A stretch of DNA of 64,000 nt, from assembly GCA_030141605.1 (NCBI GenBank), contig JAQGDQ010000022.1, positions 124,001 to 188,000 of the forward strand, read 5' to 3'. Shown here in pieces: positions 12,398-25,469 of the stretch. The position numbers and the translations under genes were made by a program. The notes under the pieces were generated by a model, which was not told the DNA's origin, made no database searches, and saw only the letters and a program-made list of their open reading frames with translations. The stretch is from Tubiluchus corallicola (lineage: Eukaryota > Priapulida > Priapulimorpha > Priapulimorphida > Tubiluchidae). Positions within the stretch are counted from its first letter, which is position 1; each line of letters begins with the position of its first letter.

Positions 12398-12775
12398 GAA
12401 AAATCCTCAAAACAATCAATGTTTGTCATCCGTATCAATAGCCTTAATGGCGTTAGGCTAATGGTCAATAATGACAAAGAAGTTGCAGAAGCTGAAAAAT
12501 CCACTAAAAGAATCAAAGGAGCCTATGTTTATTATCCATGACGAGTAGGCCAGACGATGGGCTAATTATCAATGAGCACAACAAGAACGGGTTACATAAG
12601 CAGGAAAAATCATTAAAAGAATCCATATTTATTATACACGTCAGGAGAATAGGCGACAGACTTGTGATAGCTGATCACAATATCAACTTGAAAAACAATA
12701 AAATAATCAATATTTATTATCCTTGTCAGTAGTCCAGACTAGACGTTAGACTAATGATCAATGACCACATGTCTG
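12398..12775. repeat. Decayed tandem array, four units of ~86-110 bp
   Basis: Four successive segments start with GAAAAAT(C) or GAAAAAC at 12398, 12494, 12604 and 12690. In each this is followed by an 'AAAA(G/C)AATCAA' block, a 'TATTTATTATCC' block, then 'GGCTAAT.ATCAATGA.CAC'. The units differ by many substitutions and small indels, so this is an old minisatellite/satellite remnant. Confidence 0.75.
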
Positions 12776-15000
12776 AGTCAGCTGCTGTCAGTTTTATACC
12801 TGCAGATTTCGTCATAAAACCTTCACTGCTGTTTTATGACTCTGCCTTCATTATGAGAACGGGTTCAATAAAATCGTTAAATATGCAGAGCCTTTGCAGA
12901 CGAATGGCAGAATTGTTTCTTATTAATTTCTTGCGCGGATTAGCGTTTTGTCGTATTTCGTTATATGATTGCAGTTTTTGATCACGATTAGAAGATTATT
13001 TTCGCAAAGTGGAGTATATGCTTACTTGCTTGCAAACCTCGTAGCTAGAGTTTTCAATCCCGAGATTGACTTTAAACTTGTGATTTCAAGATCAGGTGCA
13101 AGGTTAATTCAGTATTCCGAAGCACATTATTGAAAATGAAAAGTGGTCCTGTCCAAACGAGTTTTGCTAGCGTGCTTGCTTCCATTACGGATGCACGAGT
13201 TCAATTCTTGGCTATGTCCTTTACAAAAATTATTTAAGAAACCTTGGTGTAAAGGTGTAAACGAGGACTATTAAATTAAAAACGATATTGGAACTCAGTG
13301 TAACTAACAGATTTGGAATGTTACTCTTTCTTTCGAAAAATGGGTTAGTTTTCTAATGTGACAAGCGCTTAACTCATATTTGCTATTAATTGAGATATCG
13401 TCCGGTTTTGTCTCCTCTGCTTTTTGCAAGTCAAATCGCTTGTTGAGGAAGGAACTTTATCAGTGTTCAATAATACTAATATTCAAATTAGTGGCAATGA
13501 TGATAAGCATACGTGAGTAATAACTGGTTCCATATTATAGTTTGGAGTCATAATTAAGTAATAGTTGTTGTAACCTTTTCGTCTTCTATTACTGGCATAA
13601 CTCTTGCTTATAGGTCTCACTGTGCTACTCTATCTTCGGCTAGAACTTTGGCTGGGTGGTTTGTTTAGATCTTACAAATTACTTTTTTTGAGGAAGTACC
13701 ATATTGTTAGGAAACCAAGTAATAGAAGGAGCCCAAAACAGGGAATGTCTGTTTTTCCTTTCTTTTCTGGAACCGGTTTCGATAAAAGAACGTACATTCA
13801 TCAACTATTATATTCACCTTGCTCTTGCATTATTATTCTCTAGTGATGATTGTAAGAGACTGCAGTTACAATATTTCTTACCTTACTAATTTTACCAACC
13901 CCTAATTTTCAAGAGTTTAAAATTTTGCAAGAATAGAAGCACCAACGAAGCAGCAACAAGACAATACCTTGTTCATTAAAAGCAGTCGGTGATTAATTTG
14001 CTAAGTACTTAAATTTGCAGTGCGATGACAAAACATGCAGCGGAGCGGACTTTTCAAAGTTTTTAAACTAAGACCACTTCAAAGAGCTACGAAGAATATT
14101 ACTAAAAACAAACTTTAAGATAGTTTGTGCATGTCACGAGCCAAACAATTTGTAAAGAAGTAAATATTAGTAAAATACAGATAGGTTACATTTGAAAAGT
14201 TATATTTGACTGGTTATATTTGGTATAGGTAGTTTTTGTGAATTAGTAGAAATCACGAGTTTCGTGATCGCAAATGCTGTGAGCTGCACACATTGTCGCA
14301 GTTTACGAGAGATGCAGTTCGAACAGCCCTTCTCGATATGTCGAGACAAGTTGATTAATGATACGTTCTGGGCAGTTCAAATGAAGCTAATCTAAATACC
14401 TATAAAAACACAAACCACCGATACCTGGGAGACTATTATTATGTTGTTTTGGGGTCGCTATGTTGACTGATGCGTTAATGATAAAGTTGAATAAGTGTAC
14501 TATTTTGACTGCCTCAGTTTGTGGCATAAATGTAACCTATGGAAACCCTAAAGGTATTTTTTAATCCGTAGAAAAAAAGGTGAAAACGTTTTGAAGTCTT
14601 GGTAAGTTGATAAACGAAACAAAAACTTGAGCGGATTCGGACTAAGCTCAAGTTATTTTGTTTTGTTCTCTTGTTTCAAGATAAATAGAGCTATTTTTTG
14701 CTTTTAAATTCCAGGCTTTTATATTTCCAGCAGTAAGGTTTATTTTTGAAATATACATACATTCATCACAACTTCAGATACTTCATTGTTGTCTATTTAA
14801 AAAACATGGAATTTTCAAATGTACAACCGAAAATAAAGTGGAACAGCCAATAGTTCTTTTTCTGCCCCCGCTTGGGCTCGAATGAGAGTCTTTCTGCATT
14901 TATTACGCAGGGTACGTTAGCCTAAAACGAAGAAAGAAGAGAACTAATAGAAGAAAAATCAGTCTAAGAAGAATGTTAAGAAACAATAAAAAGGCAAAAA
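12776..15000. other. Intergenic DNA, no gene seen
   Basis: AT-rich; a small palindrome TCTCGA-TATG-TCGAGA lies near 14333-14348. Open frames at 13604-13889 show no recognised motif. Confidence 0.5.
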
Positions 15001-15105
15001 GAAGAAAGAATAGTTGCTGATGGTGATGATGAGAATAGTAATAATGAGGGTGTTGACGATGGCAACAATGCATATATGCATACATATATACGCACGAACG
15101 CTGGT

Positions 15106-15167
15106 GCACACACACACGCGCGCGCGCGCACGCGCCCGACCGCACGCACGCACACACACACATACAC
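15106..15167. repeat. Alternating CA/CG purine-pyrimidine tract
   Basis: (CA)n runs into (CG)n and back to (CA)n, with a pure CG core around 15117-15128. Such alternating tracts are known to adopt Z-DNA under negative supercoiling. Open frames on both strands here are artefacts. Confidence 0.9.
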
Positions 15168-15570
15168 AACAAAAATGGCGCCGGTAAATAATGACAACAA
15201 CAGCGACAACCTGACTGTGACAATGGTGATGACAGGTAATGAAATTAGAACCAGCCTATCAGTCAAACAGCTTACCAATCCAACAGACAATTAACCAACT
15301 GCCTGACCGACTCACCTTTCACCTAACCGACAGATTGTTTGACCTGCCACTCAGCAGTGGCCTAGCGAACATTTTAAACCATCATGGCATTGTGTATCAA
15401 TTTAATAAGTCATGTCACGTTGTAAAGCACAAATGATCCATGGATGAAAACTGTCAGCTTGAATGAAATATGAAGCAAAAACTAAAAATGAGCGCAGTTC
15501 TCTGCTTGCTGTAGAATTTTTTTGTTTAAGCTGCAGTTACAGTTTTCCTGCTTGCTAATTAACTGAAGTA
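15168..15570. other. Intergenic, degenerate tetranucleotide-like patch
   Basis: 15240-15345 is rich in CAGT/CCAA/CCTGAC-like phrases and may be a worn-out tetranucleotide array. No gene seen. Confidence 0.4.
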
Positions 15571-15768
15571 TAATGATGATGGTGGTGATGATGATGTTGT
15601 TGATAATGATGATGATAATGATGGTCATGATGATGATGACGACGACGACGACGATAATGATGAAGATGATGATGATGATGGTGGTGGTGGTGGCTCTGGT
15701 GGTGATAGTGGTGGTAGTGTGGTGGTAATAATAATAATAATAATAATCATAATAATAATAATAATAAT

Positions 15769-15813
<45 letters not shown>

Positions 15814-15906
15814 AATAATAATAATAGTGATTGTGATAGTGATCATGAGAGTGACCGTAATGGTAATGGTAATGGCAATGGTAATAATAATAATAATCAT
15901 AATCAT
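15571..15906. repeat. Mosaic trinucleotide array (GAT, GAC, GGT, AAT, AAC)
   Basis: A 330-bp run in which GAT, GAC, GGT, AAT and AAC arrays follow one another with sharp transitions, ending in GGTAAT-type units. Open frames over it are low-complexity artefacts. Confidence 0.95.
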
Positions 15907-16163
15907 AATCAACTTGGTGCTGATTATGAATCTATTATTAGAAAAATACCTGAATATTAAAGATCGCAGAATGACGTTGTAGACTTTGCAACGTATCTTC
16001 TCACTGAAACAAGTTCGAGTTCAACTATTGGTCGAGAGACTCACTCACTAAACTGGAGATTGTGGATCAAAAATGTGGCCTGTCAACAGAAGCAAAATTT
16101 GTTCTAATATATTCGTTTGCATGTTTAGGTTTAGGAATTAGGTTTTTTAGAAAATTACGTCAG

Positions 16164-16240
16164 GACGTCATCTAGAATTCAAGATGGCAAATCGAAAAAA
16201 TGACGTCAATGACGCCAACTGGAACTCGAAATGGCAGATC
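16164..16240. repeat. Two copies of a 30-bp unit around CRE-like TGACGTCA
   Basis: 16164-16193 and 16211-16240 align over 30 bases with about 8 differences (GACG.CA.CT.GAA.TC...ATGGCA.ATC). A perfect palindromic TGACGTCA (CREB/ATF-type core) lies between them at 16201-16208. No adjacent gene is visible, so regulatory use is unproven. Confidence 0.5.
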
Positions 16241-18560
16241 AATAATCCGACTCCTTCAGTCTATGTGGAATTTGTTCTAGTATAGCTCCAACAACAATAA
16301 CAACCACAACAACAACAACAACCAGAAAGGTAGCGATCCCTTTTACCAAAAAAAGAACACGGATAACAATTCAGTGAAATTCCCATCTTACCAGTGTACA
16401 CTTCCTCACTTTGTCTCCTTATTAAGAAAAAATTAAGTTTCTAAAGTAATTTTTTTAGTATCACTGTTTGTAATATGTTTCTCACACTTGATTTCTGATG
16501 TGCCAAAAGAATAGTTTTTTTTAGGTATTACCATGACTCGATCGAATTACGTAACACTCACTCTTTGTGTTCTGTTTTGCTGACTTCGTCTGACTCGAGC
16601 ATTGAACGTGAATCAAAAGTCGAAATTTGATCATTTCTGACATGACGAGAATACGGCATATCATAACTTTCTGTCTGATTGTGAATTCTCTTCATAATCC
16701 CTGCTGTACATAAAGAGACAGCTACGTTATTTCATTACCGGGCAAAGAGACAGAAAACGGTTTGAACAGGGAAAAGAGAGGATGTACTGGACCACCTAAT
16801 TTTTACTATTCACAAAATTTGTAGCAAACAATTAGATTCATATGGCTTTTCTGAACCCATACACCCAGCTGTTAAAAATCTGTGATAAGACATGTGATAA
16901 GTAAGACATCACACCTGTGATAAGACAGATAATGTCGATTATCTACATAAAGCAACTCCTTACCTTTTAAAATCCTCCTATTTGCTGAACAAAAGAAATA
17001 TTTGCAAAAATTGATAATATTCCAATGAAAGCCACAGTGCGGATGTATCATACTACGTCTTTCTCCTTTTGAGGGTTTATTACGCTTCCACTAGTAATAA
17101 ATCTGAAAGCTCGTATTTTATAATATAAGTAAAAAATAAATAAAAAACATTTCTATTATATTATTTATTATATGTGTTATTTATTGTATAACTTATAAAT
17201 AATTAAGGCAGATCTCAGTGCCAACCACAATTTTGCAAGATCTGATATACTTTCAACTACAGAAATGACCAAAACTATTCTAGCAGATTCACGGGAGCAA
17301 TTTTCCGTCGATCGCCCACTCATTTATTAACCAGGTTCTGTGCTTCTTAAGTATCGTGATCGAGCGTACACTGTTACCTCTAACCTATTCCCCTTACCTC
17401 ATGTAATCATGTAGACGCACTGAGGAATGTATCTTGTTCAATGTGGATTTGCTACGCGCATCACATAGTTCAAATCTGCCATGACTCAAAGACGCATCAT
17501 AACACTTTAAATGCAGCGACGTAAATGCAGATGAAAATTATGCCGAGAGTTGGCCTTCTGTGTAGAGATACACAATATTTCCATTCCAACTCTTTGACAG
17601 AATATGAAAGTTACAAGTTAATATCGGCTGTCTCGCTCGAAAAATGCATTAACAAGTTGGCACACAGAAAACTGCTCTATAGGATCATCTGTATTGATGT
17701 TTTTTGGGCGCTTTATGATTTACTTTTAAAGTCGACGAATTCGCGGCAAAAATTATTAATCATTACAATAATAAACATGCAATAGTTCGCTTAGCAAACA
17801 ATAAACGAGTTTAAATAAACACTGAACGAATTTCATAAGTTTTTATATCTAGAATTGAATGCATGCAAAAAATTAGGTAAATACTAATAATTATTATTAC
17901 TAATTTTTTTTTCAATCATTTAAAGTCTATAAAACAAGATAAGATAAAGTACAGGTAAAACACACAGGGTTAGTTTACAGAAAACATAGTAAGTTTTATT
18001 TGCAAGAAAATATTATTTAAAATGGATATAAAAGTTATTTGCCACGACTTAAAATTGTTCGAACAAAAAATTGTTAAAAAATGGATAAAAAATCGGCATA
18101 GCAGGTTTTGTTGATAAAAAATTTTGACTCAGAAAGCAGCTTACTTCTGAAACCTATATTTAAATAGACATATTTATATAGGCATGTAGGTTTTATGTTA
18201 ATTTAATTGTAATAGTCGCTAAAGAACGTTATGGCTCGTGTTTTCATGCGCAAGTGAAGTGCATGATCGACTGAAATAAGTTTACTTTGCTTACTGAATA
18301 CAGCGTTTCTACGTATTCACGAAAGATAAACGCGGGTGATATATTGCGAAATAATCTACATACCTCGATATTTACTAATTTCCATACTAAAACACTGTCC
18401 TATAAACACAAGAAATAATAATTATCATGGTAATATTATGGACCTGGAAATGTAGCAAATAGCAATGAAATAATAATATGCAACTGTAATAACTGTAAGG
18501 CGGAACATGTGAGACAAAGAAATACAGTACAGGATCTGTAAAAAAAGACAAAGACAAGTA
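16241..18560. other. Intergenic DNA, no gene seen
   Basis: AT-rich; a short CAA/CCA patch at 16287-16325. The open frame at 17525-17785 has no recognisable domain. Confidence 0.5.
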
Positions 18561-18564
18561 GAAC

Positions 18565-18665
18565 AGTATCACCACCATCGCCATCATCATCACTGTCAGC
18601 AGCAGAATCATCATCATCAACAGCAGCAGCACGCAGCAGCAAGTGAAAACAACGACAACAACGGC
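18565..18665. repeat. Trinucleotide patch (CAT/CAG/CAA)
   Basis: Short mixed CAT, CAG and ACA runs. They give Met/Asp-rich artefact frames on the minus strand. Confidence 0.85.
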
Positions 18666-20103
18666 GTCCCAGTGACGTTGGGTGTTTCTATTATCCCCTT
18701 AACGAGAGAAATACTCGGAGACCCAATGGCGTCGAATCACTTATCCGCTTTCCAATCTGGTCCAGCTCTGCTAACCTTAGTAGCCACGCCATCATACATT
18801 CTTTAAATGACTCGCTGTACATATTTTTTCTAATTTATAACACGTTGCAGTTTATAGCCACTGTAAAACATAAAACGTGACTCCGTGACTCTTTTGTACA
18901 ACCAAATTAGACTATACACGTATTTTATTAGCACTGAAATTAAACTTTCTAGTTTTCGTAACGTATCGCCTTACTAAAAAATTTATTGAAATTACGTCGC
19001 GTCAGCACTATATGACACCCCAAAGAGCAGTTTCCTTAATAATCTTCTAGGAGTATGTTTATAATCTAAAACAAATTAAAGTTTTGCCTGTGTAGACATT
19101 TAAACCTAGTAACCCTGCAAAACTGCACAGAGTGATGGCAGACTTCTTCAGTCTGGCTACCCCGATGCGTCTTTACTCTCTTGACTTGTTGTCTAATACC
19201 GCTTCCGATTTCTTGCCATCAGATCAGTGGGTGTACAAAGTTTTGCTTAGCAGAAAACGACAGCTAAGGAAACTAGCCAGGATTGATGAGGTCATTTAAC
19301 TATTTATCGTCGCAACCGTCGTTAACTATCTCTCCAGAGCCTTTGACTTTTGCATGGAAACATAAAAGAGCAAAGGCAGAAGGTGAAAACAATTTGTTAA
19401 AGATTTGCTACGCCGACATGGATAAGCTCCACCAGAGTTCACAGAATTTAATGCCTGTACATTTTCAGGAAGTATTTGTTTTGAGCTTAATTGAGCAATT
19501 GACTGAAAATGAGGACAGCACATGAACGTCTGAAGCCATATGGTTTAATACAGTAATATGCAGACAGAACGTGTGGGCAGGCAACCAAGCAGGCAGGCAT
19601 GCTGACAACAACGACAAAAAAAGATGGACAAAGGCTACAGCAACACTGTGACATGAACTACTCTTATTTTTACAAACCAAACCTAGCACTGCCTATCTTG
19701 CTAGCCTCACAGGCATCATAATCACCTAGCTATTCACTTGACCTCGAAATGTCTTACATGCCTTTTTATCTATTTTTTACCTCGCGAGAAACTTGTGCAG
19801 ATGTTCTTAAACTGGTGTATCAACTTATTATGTTGTTTACGAATAAAGAGCACGTTCACACTTCTTACGTAACTTCAACACAAATACTTTCACATGTTTG
19901 GCATAACTGATCCCGGAATTGCTTCATAATTAACATTGTCTTGACGTTTATCTCGTTATTTAAGAAAACTTTTCCACCCATTATAATGATTGTCGTTTAT
20001 TTTATCCTGGTGTGCCACTTTTTCAACAGCGGAAATTTTGTTATTTCAGGCTTAGTGAGGAAGGCATGTGTTCCTTAACTTGTGGACGTCAGCGGTTGTG
20101 TCA
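18666..20103. other. Intergenic DNA, no gene seen
   Basis: No protein signature; overlapping open frames on both strands at 19283-19689 are unsupported. Confidence 0.45.
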
Positions 20104-20105
20104 TA

Positions 20106-20326
20106 CAGGGTGTTCGAGAAGAAACAACGCAGTAGAAATATGCTAATCTGCTTATATTGAAAAAATATACAAAACAAATTATATTGAAAATTGACAATAC
20201 GAAAATATAACTGTATTTTTATGTCACTATGATGTCATAATGCGAAAGTCCATGATAACATTTCATTTTATCAGCATATTCAGTATATCAACATATTTCT
20301 ACTGTTCTTCTTTCTGTAACGCTCTG
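20106..20326. mobile_element. Mariner-like MITE with TA flanks
   Basis: A 221-bp non-autonomous element. Left end CAGGGTGTTCGAGAAG..., right end (reverse complement) CAGAGCGTTACAGAAAG...; both continue into an identical 13-mer CAGTAGAAATATG (20130-20142 and 20292-20304 inverted). Inverted repeats are ~37 bp and a TA dinucleotide borders each end (20104-20105, 20327-20328), the classical Tc1/mariner target. No transposase frame is inside. Interior is AT-rich. Confidence 0.75.
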
Positions 20327-20339
20327 TATTATTTACAAA

Positions 20340-22690
20340 CACAAATCTGAGAGCATGACAAGTATCAGAAGTCAAAACCTGCACTTTAAACGACTATCAA
20401 AGTAGTTTTAAGTGTTACGTTTTCTTACATAACTAAAAATTAAGAAACTAACCTGGTACAAATTTATGTTTATTATAAAGCTTAAACTTTCTAAATTCTT
20501 TTTAACAATCCGTTTTATAAAGAACGCATAATATGATACATTTTATTTCATTTTTTTTATCAAAATCCAATGCTTGCGTACTAACAGCTATCATCGGAAA
20601 TATATAAAGAATGATTTAAAACTGATGATGACTGCTAATCTGTTATCATTGTTTGACAAAATTTATCAAATAGTGGGTTGTTCATGAAATTGTAAAAGCT
20701 TATTTTGCCGACTTTTTAAAAATGTATTGTTTTGTCAAACAGCAAAGGACCAAATCCTGAAATAGCTTATTTTCTCCTCGCGAATATTGCATAAGGGCGA
20801 ACCAAATAATCAACCAACCAACAACAACCAGTCAGCCACTCGACTTACCGACCAACCAATCAATCACCAACTAAACAATAAACTAACTGCCAGCCAGCTA
20901 ACTTGTCGTGTTGTTTAACTAATAAACGTTCAGGCAGTTTGTAAATTAGTAAACAAATAAGCAACTATTCAACTAGCCTACATCCAATTAGCTCAGTAGC
21001 AATAATGTTGTTATGCTACTGAAGCAAATAAATTATTCTGTTTTCTGTAATATCCCAACAACATAATCAGTCAAATAGCCAGTAAACCAATCAACCTATA
21101 ATCATCCAGTCCATGTGGACTTATACTGTATTAAGTCATTCTTGCTATGCATACGAATTGAAATGGGTAAAAATTAAAGCTGATTGGTGCGCCATGTGAT
21201 GGGGACAAGTGTTTGGAGTTAGAATATTCCTAGAAAATAATATTGTCGTTTAGATCAATTTATGCAAATCCTTCGTTACAGAAAGGCTACAGGAATGTTC
21301 AAGCACGTGTTCTATATAATTTATACAACTGACAAAGAAAAATGCAGTACTTGATTATTTTTTGTAATAATTCATTAGCTTTTTTTGAACACTAGAATGT
21401 TCACATTATATTTGAAAATATTTGAAACCAAGAAAGATTGATAAATTGGTTATACTGCAATTTAAATAACAGCATCCGGACAAGAATTTTCGTTGAGGTT
21501 TGCAGCAAGAGGCGGGAGGTTCTGCCATATATTTTTCTTACATCTTTTACAAATGCAGCCGGTTTTATACTAAAATATTGCGAACATTTCAGCAAGGCGC
21601 TTAAACACCATGGGTATTTAAGAAGCATGCCAGCATTTCAGTAAGACACTACCTTAATACACACAACGCAATAACAATTATAAAAACAATAGGCAATTCG
21701 TTCATAAAGTGAAATTCGAAGTAGTTAATGAAAGCAAAGAGTTAGCTGCAAGCTTTAGATTTGTATTCAAATCATTGTAAAACAAAAAATGAGAAACAGA
21801 GTATATTGTTTGAAATCCACTGTTTCTGAATTTTTGCCCTGCGATGTATATTAGAACATCAGAAGTTTTCAGGTAAAATTTTTGCCGTTGGTAGTGAATT
21901 TTAGTTTTTTAGTGACTTGTGGATGCATACGGGATGCCTTTTATACTGTTAATATGCATTATATCTCTTCAAATGTTGTTTACCAAAAACCGCTAATATC
22001 ATTTATATGTCATTGTAGGATACGCAGAGCAAATTAAATAATTAGACTGTTCAAACTTGGAAAATGGGAGTGCGACTTCAATATGGCTCAGCACTTTTTA
22101 GCTTTTTCACGTGTTTTTCGTTAAACTTCTAATGAAAACGTCACCCCTTCTACAAATAAACTTCACACGTGATTAACGCGCAACTTGTTTTCTTTATGAA
22201 ATGCCGCAGAAAAGCTGACATGAAAATATCTCTATTTGCCTCACTATTTATTTAAATTTATAGGTTTATTTGCATTCTGTCCGATGAGTTATTGCGCTTT
22301 CCACGGCAAAATTATTGCTCGGCTTTTGTCTAAAAGAGAATATTTATTCGGTGGCATGTAATTTTCGTCACAGGTTCTAGCGGCAATGCATCACACAGCA
22401 TATAATATGAAAATAAGTAGTGTGATAATGTGACAGTGTTTTATTTTAAACATAGTAATGGACAAATATTATTTTATGGTTCTACTCAGACAGCAAAGAG
22501 TAGTAACAGAATAGAGCACACTAGATTTTTTACTTGAACAAATAAAAAAATGACATTATTTCTATTATGATTCAAGTGAGACATGCCTTTAGCTATACTA
22601 AATAAAACGCAATTATATAAAAAAATTAAGGTGAAAGCAAACAACTAAGTACAAAACATTTTTATAATGCTAAAACACTTCTTTACACGC
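20340..22690. other. Intergenic DNA; decayed CAAC/CAGT patch
   Basis: 20795-20905 and 21060-21105 are made of CCAA, CAGT, CAGC and CAAC phrases, probably a worn tetranucleotide array. Otherwise AT-rich with no gene seen. Confidence 0.45.
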
Positions 22691-22745
22691 GTTTGCTTTT
22701 AAACGATAAAAGAAGTGAGTTCGATTCCTTGGTGAGAAATTTCTT
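22690..22745 (+). repeat. Possible tRNA-derived SINE fragment
   Basis: Contains GAGTTCGATTCC, close to the pol III B-box consensus, preceded by a CTTTTAA heptamer that could be an anticodon loop. No clear A box is visible, so this is at most a decayed piece. Confidence 0.25.
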
Positions 22746-23008
22746 TTTGCTTTGTTGGTTGTTGGTCCTATTGAGTATACATCAAAAAATAACCAAACTT
22801 TCTTGAATCTAATCTCTGCGCTGTGTACAGTGCTTTCTTTGTGAGTGAGCGTAACATTATTATTTATACAACTAATCTAGACCATGTTGCCAAAGTCTAG
22901 TAAGACATGCTCTAGAGCATTTACTACTTTCTGTTATTTTTCTGTCGTGGAGGAAACCTGTGTTGACAAATACAGTGATTTCTCCATTAATGAGAAATAG
23001 GAGGAAGA

Positions 23009-23185
<177 letters not shown>

Positions 23186-23334
23186 AAAGAATGTACCCAT
23201 ATCATTGGCGTGACGGAACATAGGGTTAGACGGTAGTACTGTATTTATTTTCATAACTTCGGCTCCCACTATATGACTAGGCATTTTAAGCTACGTAGTT
23301 GGGACGGCGGCCAAAACGTTTTGTTTTAACGAAA

Positions 23335-23415
23335 CACGACCCAAGAATTCCCAATATGAGTGGGATTCGAACCAGAGCTCTTGAATCTATAATCTAGCGC
23401 CGTACTACAGCGTGT
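23335..23415 (-). repeat. tRNA-derived SINE fragment or tRNA pseudogene
   Basis: Read on the minus strand it has GGTTCGAATCCCA (perfect B box) and, ~33 bases upstream, a GGCGCTAGA segment like the 3' side of a tRNA D arm and start of an anticodon arm. The anticodon arm does not fold cleanly, so a functional tRNA is unlikely. Confidence 0.5.
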
Positions 23416-23419
23416 CCTC

Positions 23420-25220
23420 ATTGAACAGATTTGAAATCGCTCGTGTTTTGTTAACGGTTTAACACATTTTTCTACGGCTTCACTTATCTGTCGATACATT
23501 CATGGTTGCGCGAGTCTCCTGATGACTTCACATCTCCTGATGGTCTTCGTGAATACCTTAGCATTTAGTCTTACTATGTTTCAAGTGCCTCCTTGCGATT
23601 TTATACACGTCTTCCCATTGCTATAGTTAGAAACTGCATGACTGTTGCTTTGAATAATCGTTACGTTTACAAACATTAACCAGACAGAATTCTAATATAA
23701 CAATCTGCATTCAAAATAAGTAAATAGTCTAGCAAGTTCTATGTTTCCTAGGTCAGTAGCTTGTCAGCACCATGTCTGAAATTTGTGTCTTAGCTTGCTT
23801 TGGTGAAGCCCACAAACACCATATTGTCGTTATAAATTTTGCTTACAATTTTTTTAATATACTTTTGGTACAGACAATATTCCAAGATGACACTGATGAT
23901 GATGTTAAATTAAATGATGAAACGCGTTTGACTTCATTAAACTGTAGTGTTATTTCTAAGAATATACTAAATTTTAATATATTCACGCTTCATTACAATG
24001 AAATATTTTACAATTATCGTTCTTATGTTTCCATTTTTTGTAACAAATGATTCAAAATGTCATCGCACTACATCTTCTGCTGGCCAAAATTGAATTACTG
24101 ATACGCAGTTACGAAGTCTGTTAAGATTTTATAAATTTACAAGGCATGTGTGTAACCGCCTCACACTCACAGTTAATTCAATTTACATGTCATTGTGTAA
24201 AAGTACAGAAGAGAAATTCTTTGAGTAAAACCATAACGGGATGACACCTTTGCGCTTTAAACACCTTTCTTGGTGATTTTATGACTTTTTATGATTTTAT
24301 ACTGACATTGTATCTGTGTTAGGCATGTTTGTTTTATGGTGATTGCCTTATGGCACCAGTAAATGAACGAATGAATAAATGCTTACTGTTTAATCGGCAG
24401 AAATCAATGCAACGTCATAAGTCTATTAAAACATTTGAGACGGAATGGCAAATGAACTTTGCAGGTATTTGTGTAGACAGAAAGACATATAGATGAATAA
24501 ATAAATTCCATCTTTCATGAAGGGGATGGGTTTTAAACTTTTAAACCTTATGACGAACAGGGATTCATTGGAAAATATGATATCTCAATATTAATGAATG
24601 CTTTGGAGCAATTTCGAAGAAAATCTTCCATCCCATTTCCATCTAGTGTTTCACGGAGCTTAAAAGCCAAAGAAAATACACCATATAGGTACAGTTAAGT
24701 AAGTATAACCTATAATTTTAGTGTTCAAGTTGGTTTTGTAGAAAAAGTTAGAATAAAATACAAGAAGAAGCAAGAATACGGTTTTGAAAAACACCTGCCC
24801 TCTCCACAGAGTATTGTCAGTCTGCCAACTAATATAGCCCACACAGCTAGAATTTCTTTTTCGACAAAAATTTTGTAAGAGGCAAGGTCGAAGACGCAAA
24901 ACCACATCTGTTCTTTGCTACTAGCTGATCGGATATTGTTTGTTATTAAATCTGGCTGTTCGTGTTCGTGCTGTTACCGATATAGACAATTACGTTGCGC
25001 ATTTGTGACTACGCTTTAAGCCTCGGAGCGTTAAATCCACAAAAACTGTTAGTAAAGGTTAGTAATTTCAGGCAAAATCTATGACCTATGAAATCCGAGT
25101 CGTCACTCTTGAACTATGCAGTTGGTTTGTTTATTGCAGGTTTTTTGAAAAAGCGCTTTAAACTGATGAAATTTTGATGCGCGATTAAACAGAAGCTTCG
25201 TGCTTTAGTTCACGTGTACA
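23420..25220. other. Intergenic DNA, no gene seen
   Basis: Open frames at 23772-24050 (+) and 24660-24907 (-) have no recognised motif or flanking splice pattern that I could support. Confidence 0.45.
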
Positions 25221-25227
25221 AGTCAAT

Positions 25228-25465
25228 AAAAAGCAACAATATCAACAACGAAAACGACAACAGTCGGAACAGCAACAACAAAACAACAACAACAACAACA
25301 ACAGAGCAGTAGCAGCGGCAGCAGTAACAACAGTAACGTAGGCAGTGGTAGTGGCGGCGATGACGACAACAACAACAGCGATGATGGCAATGGCGTCGAC
25401 GACGACAACAAGAGCAACAACAAGAGCAACAGCAGCAACAACAACGACGCTGTCAACGATAATAG
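25228..25465. repeat. Trinucleotide mosaic (CAA/CAG/GAC/AGC)
   Basis: About 240 bp of mixed triplet units. The minus-strand Leu/Ser/Cys-rich frame across it is an artefact. Confidence 0.9.
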
Positions 25466-25469
25466 CAAT

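Noticed and set aside
19283-19689. Overlapping frames of 65-80 codons on both strands
   Set aside because: No recognisable motif, and coding on both strands cannot be distinguished from chance.
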